Below, in pieces: positions 11,215-19,800 of a stretch of 46,463 nucleotides of DNA (position 1 is its first letter; the number at the start of each line of letters is the position of its first letter). The notes under the pieces are model-generated. The model was given only the letters and a program-made list of their open reading frames with translations. It was not told the DNA's origin and did no database searches. Source of the DNA: an uncultured Ruthenibacterium sp. (GTDB lineage: Bacteria > Bacillota > Clostridia > Oscillospirales > Ruminococcaceae); assembly GCA_944388395.1 (NCBI GenBank), contig CALXIP010000032.1, positions 1 through 46,463 of the forward strand, in the 5' to 3' direction. The translations under genes were made by a program, and so were the position numbers.

Positions 11215-12861
11215 GTGGGGAAGGCTGAGAATCATCGCGCGCGTCTGAATGCGCTGATTGCACTGGGAATGGTTTTGGCGGTCTACGCTCTGGTTTGGTT
11301 GGCCTTTGGTGTGCGTTACGAGGTGAACGACGATGCGACGCTGTGCAATATTGCGGCCGGTGCGTATGGCGAGGACAGCCAGTACCTGGTTTACATCAAT
11401 ATTCTGATTGGGTATTTTCTCAAACCGTTTTACTGGGTTCTGCCCGGGGTCAACTGGCTTTATTTTTTGCAGACGGCGGCGGATGTGGCAGCCCTTGCGG
11501 TTTTGTGCCGGATGCTTTTGGAAAAGTGCGGCCGAAAACAGGGAATCATGCTCAGCGTTTTGCTGCTGGCGCTGGCAGGTGTGGATTTGTTCTACAGCTT
11601 TCAGTATGTGAAAAACAGTGGACTGTATCTGGTTGTGGGTTTGGCCTTGATGGCGGATCACCTGGGGCGCTGGGACAGAGGAACCGCTTGGGGAATCTTT
11701 TGGGTGCTGCTGGGTTCCATGGTGCGCTTTCAAAATTTCCCGGCGGTGGGCGGAATGGCCGCAGCGCTGCTTCTCTGGCGCTTTTTTGCGCTGGACCGGG
11801 ATGGAAAGAAGCGGGCGGTCGCCGCTATGCTGACGATGTTCTTTTTGGTGGGACTGGCCAAAGGCGTGGACATGCTGGCTTATCGTGTGCAGGAAGACTG
11901 GCAGGCTTATACGGAATACAATGCAGCCCGCACGGAAGTGTCTGATTTTCGCCTTCAATATGTTCAAAGTTCGCAGGAGATGGAGGCATATGGCTACAGC
12001 GCCAACGATTATGACACGCTGAACAGCTGGAGTTTTTGGGATGACAATGTGTTCAGCACGCAGGCGCTTGAGGAACTGGCGGCGAAACTGCCGCAAAACG
12101 GCTTTTTGTCGGCGCTGCGGGATGCGGGACACTATTGTCTTGGTGTGTTGGACAATGCGCCGTTCCATCTTCTGCTGTGTTGCGTGGTGCTGGCGTGGCT
12201 GTTTTACGGACGAAAAAGAACCAGCTGGGCATTTGTGGCCACGGGAATTCTTTATGGCTGCATGGTATTCTACCTGTCGCTGCGCGGGCGCTTCCCTCAC
12301 CGGGTGGAATACGTGCTTGTGCTGGCGGCCGCTGTGTTTGCCGCGCTGTGCTGCGATTGGAACACAAGAGAGAAACGCATTCCGCTGCGGGTGCTGAGCC
12401 TTTTTGCGGCGGGGGTACTGGTGGTGTGCCTGCCCTATTGGAAAGACACACGGGAAACGATGATTCAGTATCGGGAAGATCGTCCGTTCCGGCCGGAGTA
12501 TACGGAATACTCCGCGGACAAGGATCATTTGTATCTGGTGGACGTGGATGTGCTGGACTCTCTGGCGGGATACGATGTGCTTCATCCTCGTGAAAAGGAC
12601 TTCTTTTCCAACATTGTGGTCATGGGCGGCTGGCTGAGCCATGCGCCGCACCGTATGGAAGCGCTGGCACGATATGGGGTGGACAATCCTTATCTGGACA
12701 TGGTGGACAACGATGTGGTGTATCTGGTGGACTCCTACAACGTCAGCGCGAAGGAAATTTATCTGAGTGAGCATTATGGGCTGTCTGTGGAACGGGAAAC
12801 GCTTCGGGAGGAGCAGTTCAATTTGTACAAAATGAAAAGTACACAGAACAGCGATGCATAA
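11215..12861 (+). CDS. unrecognised large polytopic membrane protein
   Basis: This 548-residue protein has roughly ten to eleven transmembrane helices and a C-terminal extracytoplasmic domain of about 140 residues. The first loop after helix 1 contains Glu and paired Asp (YEVNDDATL), similar in position to the acidic catalytic motif of GT-C glycosyltransferases. It might use polyprenyl-linked sugars, but I do not recognise a named family. The start is GTG at 11215, five bases after AAAGGAGAG. It is co-transcribed with the flippase, which supports a role in surface-glycan assembly. Confidence is high that it is a gene and low for function. Confidence 0.75.
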   Translation: MGKAENHRARLNALIALGMVLAVYALVWLAFGVRYEVNDDATLCNIAAGAYGEDSQYLVYINILIGYFLKPFYWVLPGVNWLYFLQTAADVAALAVLCRMLLEKCGRKQGIMLSVLLLALAGVDLFYSFQYVKNSGLYLVVGLALMADHLGRWDRGTAWGIFWVLLGSMVRFQNFPAVGGMAAALLLWRFFALDRDGKKRAVAAMLTMFFLVGLAKGVDMLAYRVQEDWQAYTEYNAARTEVSDFRLQYVQSSQEMEAYGYSANDYDTLNSWSFWDDNVFSTQALEELAAKLPQNGFLSALRDAGHYCLGVLDNAPFHLLLCCVVLAWLFYGRKRTSWAFVATGILYGCMVFYLSLRGRFPHRVEYVLVLAAAVFAALCCDWNTREKRIPLRVLSLFAAGVLVVCLPYWKDTRETMIQYREDRPFRPEYTEYSADKDHLYLVDVDVLDSLAGYDVLHPREKDFFSNIVVMGGWLSHAPHRMEALARYGVDNPYLDMVDNDVVYLVDSYNVSAKEIYLSEHYGLSVERETLREEQFNLYKMKSTQNSDA

Positions 12862-12863
12862 AG

Positions 12864-12895
12864 AAAACCGCTTCGGCTTTTGCCGAAGCGGTTTT
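12864..12895. terminator. bidirectional terminator between convergent genes
   Basis: The 14-bp stem AAAACCGCTTCGGC/GCCGAAGCGGTTTT with a four-T loop lies between the plus-strand membrane gene and the minus-strand P-type ATPase gene. T tracts are present on both strands. Confidence 0.92.
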
Positions 12896-12899
12896 TCGC

Positions 12900-15275
12900 T
12901 TATGCGGGGCAGCGCGGCCGCTGTCTGGTGAACAAGGTACACAAACGGCACAGCAGCCAAAACAGAAAGGAGGCCAGTGCAAACAGTCCGGCCAGAATGC
13001 CCAGGGCAGCAGCGGGCAGAGGCACAAGGCCTGTCCAGGGGCCGAACAAAACAATTGCCAGCGAATAGCCTGCGCACATCAGTCCCAATACGGTGGCACG
13101 CAGAGGAGTGAAAGGCCGGCACACAGTTCCCAAAGCAAGAAGACCGGCATAGGCAATGACCAGCGTGCAAAGGGAAGAAAGCTGTTCGGTAGTCAGGTTC
13201 AGCCAGGCGGACGCTGCCATGGCGGCCAGAATGCAGGTTGCACAGGTCAGCCCGCCGGGCAGTGCGCGCAAAAGTACCGTGCGAAGGAAGCGACCGTGAA
13301 CTTTTTCGTAACAGGGTTCAAAGGTGAGCAAAAAGCCGGGAGCCCCGATCACAAAAAAGCTGAAGACAGAGATCTGAAGGGGAACGAAGGGATAGGGCAT
13401 GGCAACCAACAACAGCACCAGCGAAATGGTGAAGGAAAAAATGTTTTTGATGAGAAACAATGCGGCAGAACGCTGAATGTTGTTGATGACGCGCCGCCCT
13501 TCGTCTACGATGCGCGGCATTACGGAAAAGTTGGAATCCAAGAGAACGAGTTGCGCGACCTGCTGTGCAGCATCGCTGCCGGTGGCCATGGCAATGCTGC
13601 AGTCGGCATCTTTCAGCGCCAGAACGTCATTGACGCCGTCGCCGGTCATGGCTACGCTGTGGCCGGCCTGTTGCAGCGCGTGAATCAGGACTCGCTTTTG
13701 GCCGGGCGTAAGACGGCCGAACACCGTGTACTCCAGCGCAGCGGCACGAAGCTGCTCTTCCGTGGTAAGGGTGGATGCATCGATGTATCGTTCGGCGTTG
13801 CGCACACCGGCGCGCCGGGCGATGTCGGCTACGGCTGCGGCGTGATCGCCGGAGAGGATTTTCACATCCACGCCCTGCCGATAAAAGTATTCCAGCGTTT
13901 CGTGTGCGTCGGGACGAAGTGCATCTGCAAGGAAGAAAAAGCCGAGCAGGCTTGCATCGCAGACTTTGCCCGTGGCAGGCGCTTCGGTCGTTCGGGCAAA
14001 CGCCAGTACACGCAGACCGCGGCTCAGGGCGCTCTCAAGGCTGGCGAGTTCCGGTGCATCATGGGGGAGCACATACTCCGGCGCACCCAATACGTACCAC
14101 ATGCCGTCGGGTGCAAGGCGTGCGGAAAATTTTCGTGCAGAGGAAAAGGGGATTTGTTCGCCACCCGTCCAATCGGGCGCAGAATCACTCGCCAAATACG
14201 TCCGCAGCGCGCGGGAGGTGGGGTTATCGCTCTCGTCCGCGCGGAGAAAGGCGGCGGCCCATGGAAGCAGCTCATCGCGTTTCAACCCGGGAGCGGGAAG
14301 AACATCGGTCACCTCCATGGCTCCTTCGGTCAGCGTGCCGGTTTTGTCGAAGCAGACCACGTCTACACGGGCGAGGTTTTCAATACAGGATAATTCGTGC
14401 ACAAGCACGCGGCGGCGTGCCAGAATCAGTACGCCCAGTGCAAGCGCTACACTGGTGAGAAGGTAAAGTCCTTCCGGAACCATGCCGATCACGGCGGCTA
14501 CGGTGGATGTGACCGCGTAGTTCATTCCGGTGTGCAGCAAAAAGAACTGCTTCAAAAACATGCAGATTCCCAAAGGTGCCAGCAGGATTCCGATACAGCG
14601 GACCAGCTTGTCCAGAGAATTCATCATTTCGGAACGGTGTCGTGTGGGCTTTTTGGCTTCGCGTACCAGGTGAGCAGCATAGGCTTCTTCTCCGACGCGG
14701 GTAAGACGCGCCAAACAGGTGCCCGCCACAAGAAAGCTCCCGGACATCAGGTCGTCGCCCAGCTGCTTTTGCACCGAAGCAGCTTCTCCGGTCAGAAGCG
14801 CTTCGTTGACTTCCGGAGCGCCCTCGCAGACCTGTGCGTCCGCGGGCACCTGGTTGCCGGCCCGCAGAAAAACAATGTCATCCCGCACCAGCTGTTCCGC
14901 GGGCAGGTCCATGCGCTGCCCGTTCCGCACGGCGGTGACGGTGGCAACATGCAAAAGCGAGATCTTTTCCAGTTCATGCTTGACGCGCAGTTCCTGTACG
15001 ATCCCGATGAGCGTGTTGAAAAAGATAACACCTAAAAATAGCATGTCGCTGTAAGAGCCAACGGAAAAAAGGCAGAGTGCCAAAAAGCAGAACAAAAAGT
15101 TGAATGGCGTGAGCGCGTTGTCACAGATGATGCGTCCTGTGGTTTTGGAAAGTGAATCAGGCGCGGTATTGCAAAGCCCTGCTTTTACGCGCTGGGCGAC
15201 CTGCTCGCTGTTCAGACCCTGATGGCAGTCGGCACAAATTCTGTCGACTGTACCAGGTGCTTTTTCGTGTTTCAT
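12900..15275 (-). CDS. P-type cation-transporting ATPase, CtpE-like
   Basis: This 791-residue membrane pump uses ATP to move a cation. Visible motifs are the actuator LTGE (residues 161-164), membrane motif MVPEGL (265-270), phosphorylation site DKTGTLTEG with Asp310, and the hinge GDGVNDVLALKDAD. About eight to ten membrane helices are present. The PEGLYLLTS helix resembles the CtpE/CaxP group, linked in other bacteria to calcium, rather than heavy-metal pumps, and no N-terminal metal-binding CxxC domain is present. The substrate is therefore inferred as Ca2+ or a similar cation. The gene stands alone, converging on the flippase operon. Confidence 0.88.
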   Translation of the reverse strand: MKHEKAPGTVDRICADCHQGLNSEQVAQRVKAGLCNTAPDSLSKTTGRIICDNALTPFNFLFCFLALCLFSVGSYSDMLFLGVIFFNTLIGIVQELRVKHELEKISLLHVATVTAVRNGQRMDLPAEQLVRDDIVFLRAGNQVPADAQVCEGAPEVNEALLTGEAASVQKQLGDDLMSGSFLVAGTCLARLTRVGEEAYAAHLVREAKKPTRHRSEMMNSLDKLVRCIGILLAPLGICMFLKQFFLLHTGMNYAVTSTVAAVIGMVPEGLYLLTSVALALGVLILARRRVLVHELSCIENLARVDVVCFDKTGTLTEGAMEVTDVLPAPGLKRDELLPWAAAFLRADESDNPTSRALRTYLASDSAPDWTGGEQIPFSSARKFSARLAPDGMWYVLGAPEYVLPHDAPELASLESALSRGLRVLAFARTTEAPATGKVCDASLLGFFFLADALRPDAHETLEYFYRQGVDVKILSGDHAAAVADIARRAGVRNAERYIDASTLTTEEQLRAAALEYTVFGRLTPGQKRVLIHALQQAGHSVAMTGDGVNDVLALKDADCSIAMATGSDAAQQVAQLVLLDSNFSVMPRIVDEGRRVINNIQRSAALFLIKNIFSFTISLVLLLVAMPYPFVPLQISVFSFFVIGAPGFLLTFEPCYEKVHGRFLRTVLLRALPGGLTCATCILAAMAASAWLNLTTEQLSSLCTLVIAYAGLLALGTVCRPFTPLRATVLGLMCAGYSLAIVLFGPWTGLVPLPAAALGILAGLFALASFLFWLLCRLCTLFTRQRPRCPA

Positions 15276-15363
15276 GGCGGATGGTTCCCCTTTTTTAAAA
15301 TCGAATGAAAACTGCTCTTATTCAAGAGACGATGCAGCGGTTGTTTTGTATTCACATTCGTTG

Positions 15364-15404
15364 ATAAAAAAGAAAGCAGGCAGGGCGAAAGGCCCTGCCT
15401 GCTT
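15364..15404 (-). terminator. terminator of the acyl-carrier cassette
   Basis: The 13-bp stem AAGCAGGCAGGGC (15374-15386) pairs with GCCCTGCCTGCTT (15392-15404). On the minus strand it is followed by a T-rich tract (TCTTTTTTAT). It lies immediately after the small coiled-coil gene. Confidence 0.9.
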
Positions 15405-15407
15405 CGA

Positions 15408-15659
15408 TCAATCCATCAGGCCGTGGGCCTTTAAAGTGGCAATCAGCATGCTGTTGTTCAACTTTTGAACCATCAATTCTCGAAATTGACAGCTTTTTTC
15501 CTTGCCTTGACTGCGCAGCGCTTCCATTTTTTCATGGATTTTCTGCTGCTGGGCAGGAAGTTCTTCGCACAGGTCTTCCAGACGCCCCAACTTTTCCGCA
15601 GCGTCTGCTTCCGTGCAGGCAAGACGATATCCGCTCTCGGTACATTCGGTCAAGCGCAT
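15408..15659 (-). CDS. small coiled-coil protein, unknown function
   Basis: This 83-residue soluble protein is predominantly helical and charged. Its middle (RLEDLCEELPAQQQKIHEKM) would form a short coiled coil. I do not recognise a family; small coiled-coil proteins of this kind occur both in phage regions and in ordinary clostridial operons. The ATG at 15659 follows a perfect AAAGGAGG. It starts 14 bases after the GNAT gene stop, so it is the last gene of that operon and may assist the acyltransferase. Confidence 0.65.
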   Translation of the reverse strand: MRLTECTESGYRLACTEADAAEKLGRLEDLCEELPAQQQKIHEKMEALRSQGKEKSCQFRELMVQKLNNSMLIATLKAHGLMD

Positions 15660-15673
15660 GACGCAGCCTCCTT

Positions 15674-16648
15674 TTATACGGTCAGATTGGGACGGTCCTG
15701 GTCGCCGTCCGCCTTGAACAGAAGAAAATGGTCGCTTTCGGTGGTGGAGTAATAATACTCCGTGTTTTCGTACAAGGGGGGCGTCAGATAGTTGGGAAGA
15801 ATGTTGGCGTCCGTTTCCATCCGCTGGCAGAACCCGGCAGACGCCATCTGTGCGGCGGAAATCCCTGCACAATAGCAGTCCGCGTATTCGGCGCCGACCT
15901 GTTGCATCAGCCGATTGATGCCGGGCCCAAATTCCGGGAACTGTTCCGGCAGACCAACATAATCCACAATGCGCAGCACCGTGGTCCCGTTGACGGGAAC
16001 CGTGCGTGTGGCCAGAAGAGAACCATTCAGGTGCCACAGGTCGTAGTGCTGCCGCGGGTAGGAAAAGTAGCGGCGCGTCAGGTACCACAAGTCCTTGAAA
16101 GGGCGAAGCTCCGGGTGGGGAACATAGACTTGCGCCAGCTGGCGGGCATCCTGCACCGGCAAAAGAGCCGGGCCGTCTGCCACAGGCAGAATCGTTTTTT
16201 GGGCAATGCGTGCGACCGCGTAGGAAGAACGGTCCGCAAGGCGGTAATAGTGGGGAAGACGGCAGGCTTCATATCCCAGAAAGCGATACAGAGACACTAC
16301 CTGCGGCCGAATATTGTTGCAGGCAGCCATCCGGGCGCCGCACAGGCGGGGAAGCGCATCCAGAAGCTCCATCCCGGCGCCGCTGACGGATTTATCCGCA
16401 CACCAGATGGAGATCCAGATGTCCGGATGTTCACAGGCATTGGCGCGGATGTAGCCGGCCAGAGCAGCGATGCGCCCCTGTGTCTCACACAAGGCGAATT
16501 GCAGGCGGTCGCCGTCCTCATAATAATAAGTAAAAAAATCGTCCAGGTGGACCAGCGGATGGCGCGCTCCCCAGTGTTCATCCAAAAAGCGGACAATGGA
16601 GGATTTGTCATCCCGGCAGGCCAGCCGAAAAGAAAAAGAATGTTTCAT
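15674..16648 (-). CDS. GNAT-like acyltransferase
   Basis: This 324-residue soluble protein has an N-terminal GNAT-type fold (FRLACRDDKSSIVRFL; later ALAGYIRAN and VVSLYRFLGYE, the usual end of such a domain) and a second half that looks like another acyltransferase-like domain. GNAT enzymes transfer acyl groups from CoA or acyl-ACP to amines or hydroxyls. It lies just downstream of an acyl carrier protein and an FkbH-like enzyme, so I infer that it may take its acyl group from that carrier. Start is ATG at 16648 after GGAGA; the open frame extends upstream but without family sequence. An unusual terminator sits 17 bases upstream of the start. Confidence 0.7.
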   Translation of the reverse strand: MKHSFSFRLACRDDKSSIVRFLDEHWGARHPLVHLDDFFTYYYEDGDRLQFALCETQGRIAALAGYIRANACEHPDIWISIWCADKSVSGAGMELLDALPRLCGARMAACNNIRPQVVSLYRFLGYEACRLPHYYRLADRSSYAVARIAQKTILPVADGPALLPVQDARQLAQVYVPHPELRPFKDLWYLTRRYFSYPRQHYDLWHLNGSLLATRTVPVNGTTVLRIVDYVGLPEQFPEFGPGINRLMQQVGAEYADCYCAGISAAQMASAGFCQRMETDANILPNYLTPPLYENTEYYYSTTESDHFLLFKADGDQDRPNLTV

Positions 16649-16664
16649 ACCACGTTCTCCAGGC

Positions 16665-16695
16665 AAAAAAGCAGGCTGGCGGACCCGCCAGCCTG
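16665..16695 (-). terminator. internal terminator between the ACP and acyltransferase genes
   Basis: An 11-bp GC-rich stem (CAGGCTGGCGG 16672-16682 with CCGCCAGCCTG 16685-16695) is followed on the minus strand by six T residues (16665-16670). It falls inside the operon and ends only 17 bases before the acyltransferase start, so downstream expression should depend on readthrough or regulated termination. Confidence 0.8.
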
Positions 16696-16707
16696 TCAAT
16701 TTGTTTT

Positions 16708-16950
16708 TCAGGCGGTCATGCGTTCAATCAGATCCAGCAGGTCGCCCACATTCTGCAGATCGCGCACATCGGCCAGACCGAACTTCAAGCCGAACTTTTT
16801 CTCGATCGCTGTCAGCAGATTGATCTGCTCCAGGCTGTCCCAGTCCTCAATGTCGTCGGCGCAGGTCTCGCGGGTCAGAACCAGTTCCTCGTCGTCAAAA
16901 TTATCGCGGAAAATTTGCTGCACTGCTTCAAAAATCGCATTGCTGTCCAT
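16708..16950 (-). CDS. acyl carrier protein
   Basis: This 80-residue acidic, helical protein has the phosphopantetheine attachment motif DSLEQINLLTAIEKKFGLKF (Ser at about residue 39), which would carry an acyl thioester. It differs from housekeeping AcpP (which has GADSLDTVEL) and sits in a dedicated cassette, so it is probably a specialised carrier. Start is ATG at 16950, ten bases after AAAGGAG; a TTG at 16956 would add two residues. It lies 15 bases downstream of the FkbH-like gene, whose product loads three-carbon acyl groups onto such carriers in known systems. Confidence 0.9.
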   Translation of the reverse strand: MDSNAIFEAVQQIFRDNFDDEELVLTRETCADDIEDWDSLEQINLLTAIEKKFGLKFGLADVRDLQNVGDLLDLIERMTA

Positions 16951-16965
16951 GTTCAAAACGCTCCT

Positions 16966-18747
16966 TTACAATAGTACGGTCTCCATCACCGTGCACTGCG
17001 GCTGATAACCGTCAAATCCGGTGAAAGCGAACGTGCGGTTGCCCTGTTCGTCCTCGGCAACTTTTTCAAACCCGATTGTAGCATAAAAATCCTTTACGGG
17101 CAAATTTTTCGCCGTGGGATAATAGAAGCCGTTGATTTTGCGGATGCCCTGCTCCGCGCACACGGCAACCAGGCGGTCGAACATGGCGTGTTCCAGCTGC
17201 CGCTTGAAGGTACGGCAGCTCATAATCCAGAGGTCAATGTCAGCCTCGCCCGGGGCGGTTTTATGCGCGATCAGCGCGGTGACGATTCCGTTGTCACCGA
17301 ATTTGTCCACCAGCCGTCCATAAAGGGTGATGTACTGGTCATCGTTCATCAGGGCTTCTACTTCGGCGGCCGTGTAGCGGCGTGTGGTCAGATTGAACTG
17401 GTTGGTTTTGTTGATCAGCTGTGTGATCCGCTCGGCATGAGCCTGGTCAAAGGCGCCGATTTCGCAGTGCATCTCCAGGCTTTTCAAATAATCCTCGTAA
17501 TTGCCGAAGCTCTGCTCCAGCGCGGCGCGCTGGGCGTTCTGCTTGTACATTTCGTTGCGCTTTTTGTCGTCGGCGGAAAGGGTGGTCACTTCAAAATAAC
17601 CGGCCTTGTCCAGCGCGCGAATATACATTTCGGGTGCCGTCAATTCCGGAACGGTCACGCCGGGAAGCTCGCGGCGCACAATTTCGCGCTCGGCGGGGTT
17701 GTCGTCCATGAACACGAAGCTGTCGGGCAACAGGTTGATCTGCTGCGCGATGGCGGCAATGTTCCGGTGCTTGGGTTCCCAGTTGGCTTTGAAGCACACG
17801 AAATCGTCCAGTTTCAAAATACTGTCAGCGCGCTCAAAGCCTTTTTTGGCCATCTCCTCTTCATTTTTGGAGCAGACGTTCAAAAGAACACCCAGGCGGG
17901 AAAGCTCTTTCAGATACTGCTGGAATTCCGAATAGGCCATGCCGGCGGGCGTCTCCTTGCCGAGTACGATCCCCTCGGGACCGTCATCGCCGATCACGCC
18001 GCCCCACAGGGTGTTGTCCAGGTCCAGAACGACGCTTTTCTTGTTCTTGCCGAACAGGCTTTTGATAATGTTGGCAACACTGTGGCAAAGGACCGGGATA
18101 TATTGCGTGTCCATCGCATATTTGTAAGCGTACCACACCGTCGGGGAGAACCAGTTGTCCAGGCCCACGCTGGCAGCCAGATATGCCAGATCATGCATAT
18201 AGAAATTGGGGGTCTTGGCGGCGTACTCTGCCGTCATGGTGTTCAACCGGTTGATAAAGTTGACATGACCGTGTGTATCCACGGCGTCCATGCTGCCCAT
18301 CAGCCGGTAGCCGGGCAGTTCGAAGTTGTTCTGAATGACCGGGCATCCGAATTTGGCCGCGGCGTTCCACAGAGTCTGCCAGCGGGCGCACTCGGCGGAA
18401 AACTTTTCTTCCACCTGCTGCGGCGAGTCCGCCTGGGTGGGCAGATTGACAATGTTTTTGGATGATGTGTGAATATAGAGAATGTCCGGCTGGAACGCAG
18501 CCAGAGAGCCGTCGTCGAACAAAATGTTTTCGTAGTACAGCGCATATCCGCCCACGTAGAATTCCGGCTGAATTCCCGCGTTCAGCAAAAACAGTTCCAG
18601 AATGTTTTTGATCTCGCCGATGGTGGAGCCGCTGAGAATGGCAACTTTTTTGGGAACAAGGCCCTCCTGCGCTGCGAGCTGGCGCTTCAAACTGCGTTTT
18701 TTCTGCAAAATCAATCCACTGTCAAATGGATATTCCAGGGTTTGCAT
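16966..18747 (-). CDS. FkbH-like HAD-IIIC phosphatase/acyl loading enzyme
   Basis: This 593-residue protein has three regions: an N-terminal SGNH-like domain (VAILSGSTIGEIKNIL, residues 35-50), a HAD-IIIC domain with LDLDNTLWGG (241-250; Asp242 and Asp244) and FVFMDDNPAERE, and a C-terminal GNAT-like domain (about 430-590). In polyketide pathways FkbH-type enzymes turn 1,3-bisphosphoglycerate into glyceryl-ACP; others act in surface-glycan loci. The adjacent ACP gene fits that role. Start is ATG at 18747 after GGAGGG. It has a good promoter immediately upstream. The exact acyl group is inference. Confidence 0.88.
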   Translation of the reverse strand: MQTLEYPFDSGLILQKKRSLKRQLAAQEGLVPKKVAILSGSTIGEIKNILELFLLNAGIQPEFYVGGYALYYENILFDDGSLAAFQPDILYIHTSSKNIVNLPTQADSPQQVEEKFSAECARWQTLWNAAAKFGCPVIQNNFELPGYRLMGSMDAVDTHGHVNFINRLNTMTAEYAAKTPNFYMHDLAYLAASVGLDNWFSPTVWYAYKYAMDTQYIPVLCHSVANIIKSLFGKNKKSVVLDLDNTLWGGVIGDDGPEGIVLGKETPAGMAYSEFQQYLKELSRLGVLLNVCSKNEEEMAKKGFERADSILKLDDFVCFKANWEPKHRNIAAIAQQINLLPDSFVFMDDNPAEREIVRRELPGVTVPELTAPEMYIRALDKAGYFEVTTLSADDKKRNEMYKQNAQRAALEQSFGNYEDYLKSLEMHCEIGAFDQAHAERITQLINKTNQFNLTTRRYTAAEVEALMNDDQYITLYGRLVDKFGDNGIVTALIAHKTAPGEADIDLWIMSCRTFKRQLEHAMFDRLVAVCAEQGIRKINGFYYPTAKNLPVKDFYATIGFEKVAEDEQGNRTFAFTGFDGYQPQCTVMETVLL

Positions 18748-18780
18748 ACTGTTTCCCTCCGCCTTTTATAGTGTGATATC

Positions 18781-18809
18781 ATTATAATAGAAAGCGAGAT
18801 AAAAAACAA
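18781..18809 (-). promoter_or_regulatory. promoter of the FkbH/ACP cassette
   Basis: On the minus strand, TTGTTT (18804-18809), a 17-nt spacer and TATAAT (18781-18786). The start of transcription would lie about 27 bases before the FkbH-like ATG. Confidence 0.75.
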
Positions 18810-18840
18810 ATCAAAAAGCGAAATTTCACAACAGGGCCGC

Positions 18841-18869
18841 TTGCAATGGCGGGGGGCATTCGCTATAAT
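18841..18869 (+). promoter_or_regulatory. promoter of the glyoxalase-family gene
   Basis: TTGCAA (18841-18846), a 17-nt spacer and TATAAT (18864-18869), divergent from the FkbH cassette promoter. Confidence 0.75.
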
Positions 18870-18949
18870 AAAGACTACATATGACGCTTTTTGTCGGCGG
18901 AATGTGAAACATAATTCAGTTCTTTTTCGTATTAAGAAAGGGAAGAAAC

Positions 18950-19312
18950 ATGCAGTTTACGTTTGCCCATAACAATTTGAATGTGCTGGACCTGGAAAAA
19001 AGTCTGGCGTTTTACAAAGAGGCTTTGGGGCTTGTGGAGGTGCGCCGGCATGAAAACGATGCGTTCACCCTGGTCTATCTGGGGGATGGCCGCACCGCGC
19101 ATCTTTTGGAGCTGACCTGGCTGAAAGACCGCAAAGAACCCTACAATCTGGGGGAGAATGAGTTTCATCTGGCGTTCCACGTGGACGATTACGAGGCGGC
19201 CCATGCCAAGCATGCGCAGATGGGCTGCATCTGCTATGAAAACCCCGGAATGGGGATCTACTTTATTGCGGACCCGGATGGATACTGGCTGGAGATTGTT
19301 CCCGCCAAGTGA
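18950..19312 (+). CDS. glyoxalase I-like VOC family protein
   Basis: This 120-residue protein shows the duplicated beta-alpha-beta-beta-beta fold of the vicinal oxygen chelate family. Likely metal ligands are His7 (AHNNLNV), a Glu in LLELTW, His in FHLAFHVDD and Glu in GYWLEIVPAK. These match lactoylglutathione lyase (methylglyoxal detoxification), though glutathione is rare in clostridia and another thiol or substrate is possible. It starts at ATG 18950 after AAGGGAAG. Its stop codon abuts, with no gap, the stop of the converging BofC-like gene. Confidence 0.85.
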   Translation: MQFTFAHNNLNVLDLEKSLAFYKEALGLVEVRRHENDAFTLVYLGDGRTAHLLELTWLKDRKEPYNLGENEFHLAFHVDDYEAAHAKHAQMGCICYENPGMGIYFIADPDGYWLEIVPAK

Positions 19313-19621
19313 TCACACGCCGAAGTCTTCCAAAAGCCGTTGCAACTCTTCCTGTGTGGAAACGGGAATGCCGGCTTGAATGAGAGCCGCGTCACCGGGC
19401 GGAAGCAGGTTGGTGTAGGCTTCATAACGGGCGATTGGTTCGGTTTCTCCGTCCCGGAACAATGCCAGTTGGCCCTGGTATTCACTGAGCGTATACGAGG
19501 GCGGATCTTCCAGACGCGCCTCGGCCTGGGGCGTGATCAGGGGGACGGCGAGGAAATAAAGGCTGATGCATAAAAGAAAAACAGCCGGCCCTGTCAAAAG
19601 CAGGCAAAGAGTTCTTCGCAT
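19313..19621 (-). CDS. BofC-like single-pass membrane protein
   Basis: This 102-residue protein has an N-terminal membrane anchor (about residues 4-27) and a short extracytoplasmic domain. The end (SEYQGQLALF, NLLPPGDAALIQAGI and EELQRLLEDFGV) matches a domain common in clostridia that resembles the C-terminal domain of BofC, a regulator of sporulation protease signalling in Bacillus. Many non-sporing relatives keep such proteins, so it does not prove sporulation. ATG at 19621 follows GAGGTGA. It is divergent from the PBP gene. Confidence 0.75.
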   Translation of the reverse strand: MRRTLCLLLTGPAVFLLCISLYFLAVPLITPQAEARLEDPPSYTLSEYQGQLALFRDGETEPIARYEAYTNLLPPGDAALIQAGIPVSTQEELQRLLEDFGV

Positions 19622-19800
19622 AAAAATCACCTCATTGGCAGTATGGTGCGCGTAAAATGGCTTTATTCCACGAAGCGCGTGTTTTGTGAAGGGCGTGCGC
19701 ATGGCGCACCCCATTTCTGTGCCATACTATTGTTCGGTGCGGACGTTTGTTCCGCACGGTACATGAATTTGTGGCGCTAAGTCTTTGTAGGAGGCGACTT

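Noticed and set aside
11164-13170. A 668-codon minus-strand frame across the flippase partner and the terminator
   Set aside because: It spans two real genes and a bidirectional terminator, is His/Gln/Arg-rich as antisense frames are, and matches no family.
15408-15659. Prophage remnant suggested by the small coiled-coil protein
   Set aside because: No other phage gene, attachment repeat or integrase is nearby, and it is transcribed with the acyltransferase.
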